The notes: a model not told the origin generated them from the sequence alone. Positions 8,673 to 18,808 are shown, counted from the first letter of the stretch. The stretch is DNA of 64,000 nucleotides from Hyphomicrobiaceae bacterium (GCA_016793635.1 JAEUMD010000013.1:62001-126000); one strand, 5' to 3'. Numbers and translations: made by a program.

Positions 8673-11600
8673 GTGGCCAACTCCATGCCGGGCCAACGCG
8701 CTGAGGACATCGGACGCGAACTGGCCAAAACCACGAAAGCACAGTCCGACGCCTCCGATCCGGCGGCGTCCGCTTGGGTCAGCGCCAACGCCGGCACCGG
8801 AAAGACGCACGTGCTGACACGCCGCGTCATGCGGCTGCTGCTGGCGGGCACGCGGCCCGATCGCATCCTCTGCCTCACCTACACCAAGGCGGCAGCGGCG
8901 GAGATGTCGACGCGCGTCTTCCGCGAACTCGGCTTCTGGGCGACGTATTCCGACGCGCGGCTCGCCGGGCGCTTGGCCGAGGTGCTCGGCCGGGACGCCA
9001 CGGCGGAAGAAGCGGCGCGGGCGCGCACGCTGTTCGCCAGCGCGATCGAGACGCCGGGTGGCCTGAAGGTGCAGACCATCCATTCCTTCTCCGAGCGGCT
9101 GCTGCAGCGCTTTCCGCTCGAAGCCGGCGTGCCGCCTGGCTTCACCATTCTCGACGATACGACGGCGCGCTCGCTACTCCGCGAAGCGATCGACGAGACG
9201 CTGGCGCGGGCAACGCGCCAGCCTTCGTCGCCACTCGGTGCGGCGTTGCGTCTCGCGGTCACCTATGCCGCCGACGACGGCTTCGACGAGGTTCTGAGCG
9301 AGGCACTATCGCAACGTGATGCGCTCGAATTCGTCATGCGCTTCACGGGGGAAGGCGCGGCGGAGGCTGGATACGATGATCCGGTGCGGCGCATCGAGCC
9401 GCACTACCGCACGGCCCTCGGCATCAGGTCTTCGGCGACGGCCGAGAGTATCGATGACGAGCTTGCCGGCGTCGTCTCCACGGCGTTCGCGCGGCAGGCC
9501 GCGGATGTCCTTGCGCGGGGGGCGAAGACCGACGTCCGCCTCGGAGAAGAGCTGGCCGCCGCTGCGGCTGCCACCGATGCGACCACGCGGATCCGCGCGC
9601 TGCGCGACGCATTCCTGACGAAGGACGGCAACGCGCGTTCGGACCGCTTCATCACCAAGGCCGTGCGCGAGAAGGAGCCGGGGCTTGCCGATGTGCTCGC
9701 CGCCGCCCGCGACCGTTTCGCCGCGCTCACGACCGAGCGAATGGCGATCGATACCCTGGCGGCAACGCTTGCGCTCATCCGTATCGCCGACGCCGTTCTC
9801 GATCGTTACAGCAAGCTGAAGGCGCGCCGCGCCGCGCTCGATTTCGACGATCTCATTCGCCGCGCGGCAAGACTGCTGTCGGTGGGCGGGGCTGCTCCCT
9901 GGGTGCTCTATAAACTAGACGGCGGCCTCGATCACATCCTGGTCGACGAAAGCCAAGATACGAGCCCGGAGCAGTGGCGCATCATCGAAGCGCTCGCCGC
10001 CGAGTTCTTTTCGGGCAGCTCCAATCACGAGATGCAGCCGACGTTGTTTGCGGTGGGCGACGAGAAGCAATCCATCTACAGTTTCCAAGGCGCGCGGCCG
10101 GAGGAGTTCGCGCGCATGGGCGCTGCGTTCGAGGCGCAGGCCAAGGCAGCGCGAGCCGCGTGGCGCAGGATCCCCTTGCATCTCTCGTTCCGCACGGTTG
10201 CGCCGGTGCTCGAGGCCGTGGACCGAGTGTTCGAGAATACCGCTCGCACGCCGGGACTCACGGCGACATCCGACGGGGTGGTGCACATCGCGAGCCGCGT
10301 CGGCGAGGCGGGGCACGTGGAGATCTGGGATACGGAGAAGCACGACGGCGACGACGCCATCGACGTCTGGCGGCCGGCCGAGGAAGAAGGCGGAACGAGC
10401 CCCGTGCGCCGTCTCGCCAACCGCATCGCCGAATCCATCCAGCGCATGCTCGATGGCGGCGAGCGGCTCGCTTCTGAAAACCGTGCCATCGAGCCGGGCG
10501 ACGTCCTCATTCTCGTGCGCAAGCGAAATCCGTTCGTGCAGCCGATGGTGGCCGCGCTCAAGGCACGTAAGATTCCCGTCGCCGGTGCTGACCGCCTCGA
10601 TATCAACCGCCAGCTCGCCGTGCGGGATCTCGTATCGCTCGGCGATTTCCTGACGCTGCCGGAGGACGATCTCGCGCTGGCGGTGGTATTGAAGAGCCCG
10701 CTGATCGGCTTTGACGACGACCTGCTGCTCGAGATCGCCCACGCCCGCAAGGGCTCGCTGTGGAAGGCACTGCTCGACAAGCGCGGAGCGCGGCCCGCGT
10801 TCGCCGCTGCCGCCGCGCGGCTGAGCGACTGGCGGCGGCGGGCGGACTTCATGCCGCCTTACGAGTTCCTGGCGAGCCTGCTCGACAAGGACGGTATGCG
10901 GTCGGCGATCCTCGCCCGGCTCGGCCCCGAGGCCGCCGATAGCCTCGACGAGCTCATGAGCCTCGCCATTTCCTATGACGATGGCGCGCCGCCGTCTCTC
11001 ACCGGCTTCCTCGCCTGGCTGCGCGAGGCGCGCCGCGAGATCAAACGCGACATGGAGCACGGCCGTAACGAAGTGCGCATTATGACGGTGCATGGCGCCA
11101 AGGGGCTCGAGGCGCCGATCGTATTCCTGCCCGATACCTGTACAACGAGAAGCGCCGGCAAGCGCCCGGCGCTGCACACCCTCGCGCTGCCGTCCGGCCC
11201 CGCCGATATGCCGCCGTTGTTCGTGTGGCAGATCAAGGGGTCGAAGGATCTGCCCGCGGTTGCGGGAGCCCGGGCCATGCGCGAGCGGCGCGATCAGGAG
11301 GAGTTGAACCGCCTGCTCTACGTGGCCATGACGCGCGCCCGCGACCGCCTTTACGTTGCGGGATATGAATCGAAGCGGCCGCGTCCGCCCGCCTGCTGGT
11401 ACGATCTCGTCCGTTCGGGGCTCGGCGAGCGGATGTCCGCCGCGAAGGATTGGGCGGGGCGCGAACTTCTCGTGCTGTCGTCGGAGCAGACCGCCGCCGC
11501 CAAAGCGCGCGGTGCAACGGGCGCGAACGCTCATCCGGCGGAGCCGCCGCCGCCGTGGGCGTCCTTGCCGGCCCCGCGCGAGCCCCACCTGACGATGCCG

Positions 11601-12284
11601 CTCGCGCCATCGCGGCTGGCGCCATACGAAACGGACGAGACTGGCGAGCCCGTCAGCGGGCCGACCGGTGCGGCGGCCGATCCTTCCGTCGAGCCGCCGT
11701 CGGCTCCGGCGCGGGCGCTCGCTGCGGACAATCGCTTTTTGCGGGGCACCCTGACGCATGCCCTCCTCCAGCACCTTCCGGGCCTGCCGCGAGAAAGGTG
11801 GAGCGAGGCGGCTCGCGGCTTCGTCGCCCGGCGCGGCGGCGGGCTTTCGACCGCGGCGGCCCGTTCGATCGTGAAGGAGACGCTGGCGATCCTCGGCGCG
11901 CCAGAGTTTTCCGAGCTGTTCGGCCCTGCGAGCCGTGCCGAGGTTGCGATCAGTGCCGAAATCCCGCGGCCGTCGGGGCGCGGCCCGGCGCTCAGGATCA
12001 CCGGACAGATCGACCGGCTGGCAGTCACTGCCGACACGGTTTTCATCATCGACTACAAGACCAACCGGCCACCGCCGACGGCCGTCGCGGGCATTGCCGA
12101 GGCCTACCTCTTCCAGCTCGCCGCCTATCGCTTGGCGCTTGCCGAGATGTTCCCCGGCAAAGCGCTCCGCGCCGCCATTCTTTGGACAGACGGTCCGCGC
12201 CTTATGCCGATACCGGACGAGTATATCGCAGGGTTCGAGCGTCGCCTGTGGGCGCTCGATCCAGCCAACCTTGACGTGACCTAG
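8673..12284 (+). CDS. addA: AddA, double-strand break repair helicase-nuclease subunit
   Basis: About 1203 residues, the size of alphaproteobacterial AddA. Superfamily 1 helicase motifs are present: Walker A NAGTGKT near residue 42, VDESQD near 424, and the late motif LLYVAMTRARDRLYVAG near 880. The C-terminal RecB-family nuclease motif is IIDYKTNR near 1125, followed by QLAAYRLAL. AddAB resects DNA ends and loads RecA. The start chosen is the GTG at 8673, because GGGAG lies six bases upstream; the frame is open to a GTG at 8616. The partner addB, usually directly upstream, is not here. trxA follows, as is common in this order. Confidence 0.93.
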   Translation: MANSMPGQRAEDIGRELAKTTKAQSDASDPAASAWVSANAGTGKTHVLTRRVMRLLLAGTRPDRILCLTYTKAAAAEMSTRVFRELGFWATYSDARLAGRLAEVLGRDATAEEAARARTLFASAIETPGGLKVQTIHSFSERLLQRFPLEAGVPPGFTILDDTTARSLLREAIDETLARATRQPSSPLGAALRLAVTYAADDGFDEVLSEALSQRDALEFVMRFTGEGAAEAGYDDPVRRIEPHYRTALGIRSSATAESIDDELAGVVSTAFARQAADVLARGAKTDVRLGEELAAAAAATDATTRIRALRDAFLTKDGNARSDRFITKAVREKEPGLADVLAAARDRFAALTTERMAIDTLAATLALIRIADAVLDRYSKLKARRAALDFDDLIRRAARLLSVGGAAPWVLYKLDGGLDHILVDESQDTSPEQWRIIEALAAEFFSGSSNHEMQPTLFAVGDEKQSIYSFQGARPEEFARMGAAFEAQAKAARAAWRRIPLHLSFRTVAPVLEAVDRVFENTARTPGLTATSDGVVHIASRVGEAGHVEIWDTEKHDGDDAIDVWRPAEEEGGTSPVRRLANRIAESIQRMLDGGERLASENRAIEPGDVLILVRKRNPFVQPMVAALKARKIPVAGADRLDINRQLAVRDLVSLGDFLTLPEDDLALAVVLKSPLIGFDDDLLLEIAHARKGSLWKALLDKRGARPAFAAAAARLSDWRRRADFMPPYEFLASLLDKDGMRSAILARLGPEAADSLDELMSLAISYDDGAPPSLTGFLAWLREARREIKRDMEHGRNEVRIMTVHGAKGLEAPIVFLPDTCTTRSAGKRPALHTLALPSGPADMPPLFVWQIKGSKDLPAVAGARAMRERRDQEELNRLLYVAMTRARDRLYVAGYESKRPRPPACWYDLVRSGLGERMSAAKDWAGRELLVLSSEQTAAAKARGATGANAHPAEPPPPWASLPAPREPHLTMPLAPSRLAPYETDETGEPVSGPTGAAADPSVEPPSAPARALAADNRFLRGTLTHALLQHLPGLPRERWSEAARGFVARRGGGLSTAAARSIVKETLAILGAPEFSELFGPASRAEVAISAEIPRPSGRGPALRITGQIDRLAVTADTVFIIDYKTNRPPPTAVAGIAEAYLFQLAAYRLALAEMFPGKALRAAILWTDGPRLMPIPDEYIAGFERRLWALDPANLDVT

Positions 12285-12355
12285 TGCGATACCTACTTTC
12301 GCGACGAAGCAATCAGGCCGGGCTCCGAGAGCCGGCCGTTGAGGAGAATTAGATC

Positions 12356-12682
12356 ATGACGCAAGCCGTTTCGGACAAGACGTTCGAGGATGAGGTGCTG
12401 AAGTCCGCCGAGCCCGTCGTCGTCGACTTCTTCGCGGAGTGGTGCGGCCCGTGCAAGGCCATGGCCCCGGCGCTCGACCAGGTCGCCACCGAGATGAAGG
12501 GCAAGGTCAAGGTCGTGAAGCTCGACGTCGACCGCAACCCCAACGTCACCATGAAGTACGGCATCCGCGCCATGCCGACGCTGATGATCTTCAAGGGCGG
12601 CAAGGTCGCAGCACAGCACACGGGCGCACTGGTCCAGAAGAAGCGCCTCGAGGATTGGATCAACGGTTCGATCACCGCCTGA
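12356..12682 (+). CDS. trxA: Thioredoxin
   Basis: A 108-residue cytoplasmic thioredoxin with the redox motif WCGPC (Cys30 and Cys33) and the cis-proline loop in AMPT near residue 74. It reduces protein disulfides and is itself reduced by thioredoxin reductase. GAGGAG lies upstream of the ATG. It sits 71 nt after addA, the typical addA-trxA arrangement, and is closed by a strong hairpin terminator. Confidence 0.96.
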   Translation: MTQAVSDKTFEDEVLKSAEPVVVDFFAEWCGPCKAMAPALDQVATEMKGKVKVVKLDVDRNPNVTMKYGIRAMPTLMIFKGGKVAAQHTGALVQKKRLEDWINGSITA

Positions 12683-12707
12683 ACCGGCTTATCGGTTTGA
12701 GTTAGAC

Positions 12708-12738
12708 GGGGATCGCCGGCCACGGCGATCCCCTTGTC
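12708..12738 (+). terminator. Rho-independent terminator after trxA
   Basis: A perfect 11-bp stem (GGGGATCGCCG / CGGCGATCCCC) with a GCCA loop, followed by a short T-rich stretch (TTGTCGT), 26 nt after the trxA stop. The weak T-tract is common in GC-rich genomes. Confidence 0.85.
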
Positions 12739-12861
12739 GTATTTGCGGTCCATCAACGTCCTGAATCGCACTCGGAACGAAGCGAAAGGGTGCGATTGGC
12801 GCATTCGATGAGAGCCTGAGCGCTCCTCATTCGCGACCGATCGGACCGGAACGGAGCGACC

Positions 12862-13806
12862 ATGACAAAGCCCACCATCGTTATCCTCGGCGCGGGCGCC
12901 GTCGGCGGCTACTTCGGCGCCCGGCTCGTGCAGCACGATGCCGCCGCCGTGACGTTCCTCGTGCGTGAGCCGCGCAAGGCGGTGCTGGCGCGTGACGGCC
13001 TCGTGGTCGAGAGCCCGTTCGGGAACGTAACGCTGGCTGTCACCGCGCGGACCGCCGCCGAGCTCGCAGGTGCCAACCCCGATTTCATCCTGGTGACGGC
13101 GAAGGCTTACGATCTCGACGCAGCGATCGCGGCCATCGCGCCGGTCGCGGGGCCCGATACCGCCATCGTGCCGCTGCTCAACGGCGTCGCGCACATGGAG
13201 CGTCTGAACGAGGTGTTCGGCCGCGAGCGGGTGCTCGGCGGAATTGTCAGCCTGCAAGTTCGCCAGCGGGCGGATGGCGCCATCGAGCATCTGAACGACT
13301 GGCAATTCATTACGGTCGGCGAGCAGGTGGGCGGTCTCTCGCCGCGCGTCGAGCGGTTGGCGGCGGCGCTGGAACAGGCGCGCCTCACCGTCACTGCTAC
13401 ACCCGAAATCATGCAGAAGCTCTGGGAGAAAGTCGTGTTCCTGGCGACGCTCGCCGGCATGACGACACTCATGCGTGCGCCGCTCGGCGCCATCGCGCAG
13501 GCACCGGGCGGTAGCGCGCTGACACTGGCGATGCTGGAAACGAACGCCGTCGCCGCCGCTCATTCTGGCTTTCAGATGCCCGCGGGGCAGATGGAGGCGT
13601 GGCGAAAGCTCTTCACCGACACGACGTCCAAGTTCACCGCCTCGATGCTCGCCGACATGAACCGCAATGGTCCGGTGGAGGCCGACCACATCATCGGCTT
13701 CATGCTGGAGCGCGCGCGGGCCGCAGGTGCCGATGCGACGCTGCTTTCGGTCGCTTACGCTAATCTCAAAGCCTACGAGATCGGCCGCGCGGCGGGCCCT
13801 GCCTGA
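12862..13806 (+). CDS. panE: 2-dehydropantoate 2-reductase (ketopantoate reductase family)
   Basis: A 314-residue NADPH-dependent reductase. The N-terminal Rossmann motif is ILGAGAVGGYFGA (residues 8-20). The conserved middle block is KAYDLDAAIAAIAP followed by PLLNGVAHMERL. The C-terminal helical dimerisation domain contains EKVVFLATLAGMTTLMR. PanE reduces ketopantoate to pantoate for coenzyme A synthesis. Many genomes carry several family paralogs with other 2-keto substrates, so the pathway assignment is less certain than the family. ATG preceded by GGAACGGAGCG. Confidence 0.85.
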   Translation: MTKPTIVILGAGAVGGYFGARLVQHDAAAVTFLVREPRKAVLARDGLVVESPFGNVTLAVTARTAAELAGANPDFILVTAKAYDLDAAIAAIAPVAGPDTAIVPLLNGVAHMERLNEVFGRERVLGGIVSLQVRQRADGAIEHLNDWQFITVGEQVGGLSPRVERLAAALEQARLTVTATPEIMQKLWEKVVFLATLAGMTTLMRAPLGAIAQAPGGSALTLAMLETNAVAAAHSGFQMPAGQMEAWRKLFTDTTSKFTASMLADMNRNGPVEADHIIGFMLERARAAGADATLLSVAYANLKAYEIGRAAGPA

Positions 13807-13884
13807 TCCGCGCCTTGACGCCCCGGCGCGGGCGGGCAAAAACTCGCCGCAGCGATCTCCCGGCATCGAACCGCGGCCCGAACC

Positions 13885-14682
13885 ATGTACCGTACGCTCA
13901 ACCCGGACAAAATCATCGTCACGCTCGAGCAGCTCGAGCGGCGGATCGATGACCGATTCCCGGGGTCCGGTCTTTCGCGTGTCTGTGCAGAGCTGACGGG
14001 CGTAGCGCGCGAGACGAAAACGCGCGTCGCTGAGGTCGCGGCGCCTAACATACCCTTGCGAGCCGTCTCGATTCTTTCCCTGATCACCGGGCTCATGTTG
14101 CTCGGCTACGTGGCGACGATCATCGAGGTGAAGCGCGACGCGGAGAACCTCTATGGGGTGCTCCAGGGCCTCGACAGCGCCTTCAACATCATCATCCTGA
14201 TGGGCGCGGGCGCGCTGTTCCTCTCGGGGCTGGAGGCGCGCTGGAAGCGGCAGCAGGCGCTGACGCATTTGCACGAGTTGCGCTCGATCGTGCATGTCGT
14301 CGACATGCATCAGTTGACCAAGGACCCGAGCCGTATCTCGACGGTCGCGGTCGCCACACCCAACTCGCCGCAGCGCGCCCTGTCGCCCTTCGAGCTCGCG
14401 CGATACCTCGACTATTGCTCGGAAATGCTGTCGCTCGCGGCCAAGGTCGCGGCGCTCTATGCGCAAGGCACGAAGGACCCGGTGGTGGTGGAGACGGCGA
14501 GCGATCTCGGCCAGATCACCTCGAACATGTCGGGCAAAATCTGGCAGAAGATTACGCTGGTGCAGAGCCAGATGCTGCTGAGCGGACCGCCGCCGACGGC
14601 GCTGCCCGTTGGCGGTCCGGGTGCGATGGGCATTCAACCGGAGCGTGGCGCGTATCATTCCGGCACGGCGCCCACGGGATAG
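13885..14682 (+). CDS. Hypothetical protein with two membrane segments
   Basis: A 265-residue protein I do not recognise. A soluble N-terminal region (1-55) is followed by hydrophobic helices at about 56-80 and 98-118. The long C-terminal cytoplasmic portion is mostly predicted helical, and its last 30 residues are Pro/Gly-rich. No catalytic motif is apparent. Codon use is like its neighbours. It starts 78 nt after panE on the same strand and may share its transcript. Confidence 0.75.
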   Translation: MYRTLNPDKIIVTLEQLERRIDDRFPGSGLSRVCAELTGVARETKTRVAEVAAPNIPLRAVSILSLITGLMLLGYVATIIEVKRDAENLYGVLQGLDSAFNIIILMGAGALFLSGLEARWKRQQALTHLHELRSIVHVVDMHQLTKDPSRISTVAVATPNSPQRALSPFELARYLDYCSEMLSLAAKVAALYAQGTKDPVVVETASDLGQITSNMSGKIWQKITLVQSQMLLSGPPPTALPVGGPGAMGIQPERGAYHSGTAPTG

Positions 14683-14963
14683 GTGGACGTCGGGCGGCGG
14701 GTCGGGCTGGAGCATTGCGGGGGATGCATGCCGCCTTGCCCATGCCAGAGGTATACCGACTTCGATTGAGCCGCGATCGCCATCCAGCAGAGTCTTGAAT
14801 AACACACTCAATCATCGGCTTAGAATGCGGTTCGTGTTCCCGATGAAAGCCTGGGTGGCTGCCATCTCAGACGATCTCACCCTGTATGGGACAGGCGCAA
14901 TGCCGCCTTGAATGGCGGCGGCATCTATAGTTCAGTCCGCCTTCAACGTGGGCACAGGCAGGC

Positions 14964-15461
14964 ATGGACTGGAAGACACTCCTTTTCGGGTTCGACGGAC
15001 GCATCGGGCGCAAGCAATGGTGGCTCGCGATGGTGCTGCTCGTCGCCATGAGCGTCGGCCTGTCGATGCTGGTCAATCCGCACGCCTGGTTCGGCAGTGG
15101 GATAGCCCGGACGACGGTCGCGGACACGCTTCTCAGCCTCTCGTTCCTCATTCCGGAAACGGCGGTGAGCGTGAAGCGCTTCAATGATCGCGGCTGGCCG
15201 CAGGTCATGCCCTATGGCTATTCGCTGATGATGCTCACCTACATCGTGCTCGATCATTTCGGCCACATCGATCTCAACGGGTCGCCGACGCACTTTTCCG
15301 TCGCGCTCGTGCTCGCTCTCACAATCCTGACGGTCGCAATCATCATCGACAACGGCTTCCTGCGCGGCACGCGCGGGGCGAACCGCCATGGGCCCGATCC
15401 CCTTGCGGGCGTACCGACCGCCACACCCGCGGCAGGTCTCGGACGCAACGCCCACGGCTGA
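14964..15461 (+). CDS. DUF805 family inner-membrane protein
   Basis: A 165-residue protein opening MDWKTLLFGFDGRIGRKQWW, the signature of DUF805 proteins, with VKRFNDRGW and four hydrophobic segments (about 20-38, 48-66, 82-100, 112-130). The function of DUF805 is unknown. It lies 33 nt upstream of dapE. Confidence 0.85.
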   Translation: MDWKTLLFGFDGRIGRKQWWLAMVLLVAMSVGLSMLVNPHAWFGSGIARTTVADTLLSLSFLIPETAVSVKRFNDRGWPQVMPYGYSLMMLTYIVLDHFGHIDLNGSPTHFSVALVLALTILTVAIIIDNGFLRGTRGANRHGPDPLAGVPTATPAAGLGRNAHG

Positions 15462-15494
15462 AGCCCGCAATCGACCGGCAAAGAAGAGACTTCG

Positions 15495-16679
15495 ATGACC
15501 TCACTCGACGCACGCGATCCGGTAGCCGTGGCGCAGGCCCTGATCCGCTGCCAAAGCGTCACCCCGCACGAAGGCGGCGCGCTGACGCTGTTGCAGAACT
15601 TGCTGGCTCCCGCCGGGTTCGAATGCCACCGCATGACGTTCAAGGATGTCGGCACCCCCGACGTCGAGAACCTCTATTGCCGCCTCGGCACCGCGCGGCC
15701 GAACCTCTGCTTCGCCGGTCATACCGATGTCGTTCCGGCAGGCAATCTTGCGGCTTGGACGGTACCGCCGTTCGCAGCGGAGATCCACGCGGGCCAGCTG
15801 TTCGGACGCGGCGCCGTCGACATGAAGGGCGGCATCGCCTGTTTCATCGCGGCGGCCATGCGCCATCTCGCCGGCCGCGGGGCAGGTGCGGAGGGCTCGA
15901 TCTCGCTTCTCATCACGGGCGACGAAGAGGGGCCTTCCATCAATGGCACCGCCAAGGTGCTCGATTGGCTGAAGGCGCGGGGCGAAACTCTCGACGCATG
16001 CCTCGTCGGTGAGCCCTCGAACCCCGAAGCTCTCGGCGACGAGATCAAGATTGGACGGCGCGGTTCGCTCAACGGAGAGATCCTGGTCGCGGGGAAGCAG
16101 GGTCACGCCGCCTACCCGCAGAAGGCCGACAACCCGGTGCCGAAGCTCGCGCGCATCATCGACAGGCTCTCGACCGATGTGCTCGATCACGGGACCGACA
16201 GCTTCGAGCCGTCGCGGCTCGGTGTCACGGTGATCTCGGTGCCGAACACGGCGACCAACGTCATTCCTGGCGAGGCGCGGGCCGCCTTCAACATCCGCTA
16301 CAACGACAGTTGGACGCGCCCGCGCATGGAGGCGCATATCCGTGCCATCGTCGCGGCGGCGGCGGAGGAAGTGGGCGCCCGCTACGATCTCTCCTTCTCG
16401 GGCACGGGCGACGTGTTCCTGACGCAGCCGGGTCCGCTGGTTGATACCATGGTGCGCGCCGTCGCGGCGGAGACTGGCCGCACGCCCGCTCTGACGACCG
16501 GCGGCGGCACGTCCGACGCGCGCTTCATCAAGGACTTCTGCCCGGTGATCGAGTTCGGTCTCGTCAACAAGACGATCCATCAGGTCGACGAGCACGTGAG
16601 CGTCGCCGACCTCGAGGCTTTGACGCGAATTTACGAGCGCTTCATCGCGGGCTATTTCGCGAACGCAGGCGGGGTCTGA
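15495..16679 (+). CDS. dapE: Succinyl-diaminopimelate desuccinylase
   Basis: A 394-residue M20-family zinc hydrolase of DapE type. Metal-binding positions are in GHTDVVPAG (about residue 75), GRGAVDMKGG (about 104-113) and the catalytic/ligand block GDEEGPSINGT (about 141). A dimerisation lid domain occupies about 180-295. It cleaves N-succinyl-LL-2,6-diaminopimelate in lysine and peptidoglycan precursor synthesis. ATG with AAGAAGAGA upstream. The 3' end overlaps the end of the convergent opgC gene by 28 bp. Confidence 0.94.
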   Translation: MTSLDARDPVAVAQALIRCQSVTPHEGGALTLLQNLLAPAGFECHRMTFKDVGTPDVENLYCRLGTARPNLCFAGHTDVVPAGNLAAWTVPPFAAEIHAGQLFGRGAVDMKGGIACFIAAAMRHLAGRGAGAEGSISLLITGDEEGPSINGTAKVLDWLKARGETLDACLVGEPSNPEALGDEIKIGRRGSLNGEILVAGKQGHAAYPQKADNPVPKLARIIDRLSTDVLDHGTDSFEPSRLGVTVISVPNTATNVIPGEARAAFNIRYNDSWTRPRMEAHIRAIVAAAAEEVGARYDLSFSGTGDVFLTQPGPLVDTMVRAVAAETGRTPALTTGGGTSDARFIKDFCPVIEFGLVNKTIHQVDEHVSVADLEALTRIYERFIAGYFANAGGV

Positions 16680-17818
16680 GTCTCGCTCTGCCCTCTCGCG
16701 TCGGGGCGTCCACTCGCCTTGTAACGTTCCGTCACCCACGCCGCGAGATACAGCAGCAGCGCTCCTCCGGCATTCACCGCGAGCACCGCCCACGTCGCCA
16801 TGGATGCCTGTTGCAGCGTGAAGCCGCCGAGAACTGAGAAGAACTGTCCGGCGATGAACACGGCGAGCGTTTGCCGGCCCATCTTACGCAAGGCACCCGA
16901 GAACGGAATGCGCGCGACGACGGCGGGGTTCGCCGTCACGTAATAGGCGACGTAGGCGAGTGCCGAGAAGTGCACGATGCGCAGTACGCCGAGGTCGGTC
17001 TTGCCGGTGAAGCGCGAGAGGATCTCCAGGAACTCCGGCGTATAGCCGATGCGGTCCATCAGCGGTGCCCATGCCAGCGGCACCGAGGCGATGACCAACG
17101 CAAGGGCGACGGCGAGAATCCAGCGGTCGCGCGGCAGCGGTGGCAGCCAGCCGCAACCGAGCGCAAATCCAAGGAAGAAGATCAACTGCCACGCAAAGGG
17201 ATCGAAGAACCAGACGCGGTTGCTCCAAGGCTCCGCCGGAAGCTGAAGAAGCGGCGTGTCCGCGACCATCCACAGGCCGAGCACGAAGACGATCACCAGT
17301 GGCTTGCCGACGCGCGCGATCGCCATCACGACGGGAACGAGCGCCAGTACCACGATGTACATCGGCAGGATGTCGAAGTAGTGCGGCACATAGCGCAGCG
17401 TGAGCAGCGCCACGATGTTCGCGCCGGAAGCGTCGCTCAGGAACGGCCCATGGTTGAAGCCGTTGACGAACATCGTGCCGGTGCCGGCCCACAAGTCGAA
17501 CTGCACGTTGGCGGCGACGATGAAAATGAAGACGGCGATGTGAGCCCAGTAGAGCTGCCAGATGCGGGCGGCGATGCGCCACGAGCCGGCGACCGCCCCG
17601 TCGCGCTCGAAGGCAGGCGCATAGGCCAGCGCCGAGGCGAGGCCCGAGCAGAAGACGAAGACCTCCGCCGAGTCTGAAAAGCCGAAGCGGCCTGGGGCGA
17701 ACTGCGCCAGCGGGTTCATCGGCAAGTGGCCGACAAAAATAACGAGAAGGGCCCACCCGCGGAAAAGGTCCAGTCTCGGGTCTCGCGATGGCTGGACGAC
17801 CGCGGTGGGCTGGCTCAT
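16652..17818 (-). CDS. opgC: OpgC-family membrane protein (glucan succinylation type)
   Basis: A 388-residue polytopic membrane protein beginning with the OpgC-like motif RDPRLDLFRGWALLVIFVGH, with about ten hydrophobic segments spread through residues 20-360. The family modifies periplasmic glucans with succinyl groups. The family call is firm. The specific substrate is inferred, since related acyltransferases act on other polymers. ATG preceded by GAGG. Convergent with dapE, with overlapping ends. Confidence 0.78.
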   Translation of the reverse strand: MSQPTAVVQPSRDPRLDLFRGWALLVIFVGHLPMNPLAQFAPGRFGFSDSAEVFVFCSGLASALAYAPAFERDGAVAGSWRIAARIWQLYWAHIAVFIFIVAANVQFDLWAGTGTMFVNGFNHGPFLSDASGANIVALLTLRYVPHYFDILPMYIVVLALVPVVMAIARVGKPLVIVFVLGLWMVADTPLLQLPAEPWSNRVWFFDPFAWQLIFFLGFALGCGWLPPLPRDRWILAVALALVIASVPLAWAPLMDRIGYTPEFLEILSRFTGKTDLGVLRIVHFSALAYVAYYVTANPAVVARIPFSGALRKMGRQTLAVFIAGQFFSVLGGFTLQQASMATWAVLAVNAGGALLLYLAAWVTERYKASGRPDARGQSETQTPPAFAK

Positions 17819-18055
17819 GGGAACCTCACGTGGCTCGATGTGCGGGGTTGCCTTCGCTGTAATCGGATTCGCGTCGGGCGTTGATATAAGTCTGCCGCGA
17901 TTTTGAGCGGATTGTGGCTGAATGGTGCGGCCCTGCGTACACCTTGACGTTATCGGGCCAGCCAGTGCCTGGCGGCAGCTTCCTCGGCGCGAGGCTCGTG
18001 GCGGTCCTGTTCAAGCAAGTTTACGCGAGCCTTCAAATTGAGCGGCTGCGCGGGC

Positions 18056-18808
18056 TCAGGCCCTTGCCAACGCGACGAGTGTCGGCCTGAGCTCGGCGGC
18101 GGACGCCAGCGGCTTGTCGAACCAGAGCCGGGCAATGGAATCCCCGCGCGTCAGGTCGAGGCCCTCGGGGTCGAGGCATGCCAGCCGCCACCCATCCTTC
18201 TCGCCGCCGGCCTTATCGGCGTACCGGTTCACCGCGTCGGCGTGATCGGCGTTCATATGCGCGACGGCACCCGGCTCCGCCGCGAGCAGTTCATCGAGCC
18301 CGGTGAGGTCGGTCGCCAGATCGCTCGGCGCCAGGGCATAAGCTTTTCCGAAACCGCCGTTCAGAGATGCGCGAGTTGTCGTGAAATGCCAGAAAGCAAA
18401 ATCCGGAAAATCAGCGTAGAGCGCCGCCTTGGGGTGGCGCATCAGGTAGCGCGCCTTGAGATGGTCTCGCATGGCGCCGTGCGGCAGACGTTCAGCTCGG
18501 CCGATCAAAGTCATGCGCGGGTGAGCCAACGGATCGCCCTTGCCCGGTTCGCCGACGAGCAGCGAGCAGCGCGGGTCGGCCGAGAGGTTGGCGAAATGGC
18601 CGGAAAGCCCCGAGATCAGGAACCCAGGTGCGCCTGCCATGGTCGTTGCCAGACTGACTCGGCTTACCGACGGCGAGCCATCGAAGGGGTCGAGAGTCGC
18701 CAGCGCGGCGAACCGGGCCGAGCGCACCAGCCCCTTGGCCAGACGGCGGGCCTCTCCGTCGACTTGCTGGAGGACGTCCTTTTTCTTTTCCGGCATTTCT
18801 TGCGACAT
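18056..18808 (-). CDS. HugZ-type protein: PNPOx-like split barrel plus DUF2470
   Basis: A 250-residue protein with an N-terminal pyridoxamine-phosphate-oxidase-like FMN split barrel (about 20-160; ARFAALATLDPFDGSPSVSRV, FLISGLSGHFANL) and a C-terminal DUF2470-like domain (about 170-245; AHMNADHADAVNRYA). This two-domain layout is that of the HugZ/HutZ haem-utilisation family, and the conserved histidines in the second domain fit haem contact. Whether it degrades haem here is inferred. The ATG at 18808 was chosen because GAGGAA lies eight bases upstream; the frame extends 32 codons further. Confidence 0.8.
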   Translation of the reverse strand: MSQEMPEKKKDVLQQVDGEARRLAKGLVRSARFAALATLDPFDGSPSVSRVSLATTMAGAPGFLISGLSGHFANLSADPRCSLLVGEPGKGDPLAHPRMTLIGRAERLPHGAMRDHLKARYLMRHPKAALYADFPDFAFWHFTTTRASLNGGFGKAYALAPSDLATDLTGLDELLAAEPGAVAHMNADHADAVNRYADKAGGEKDGWRLACLDPEGLDLTRGDSIARLWFDKPLASAAELRPTLVALARA

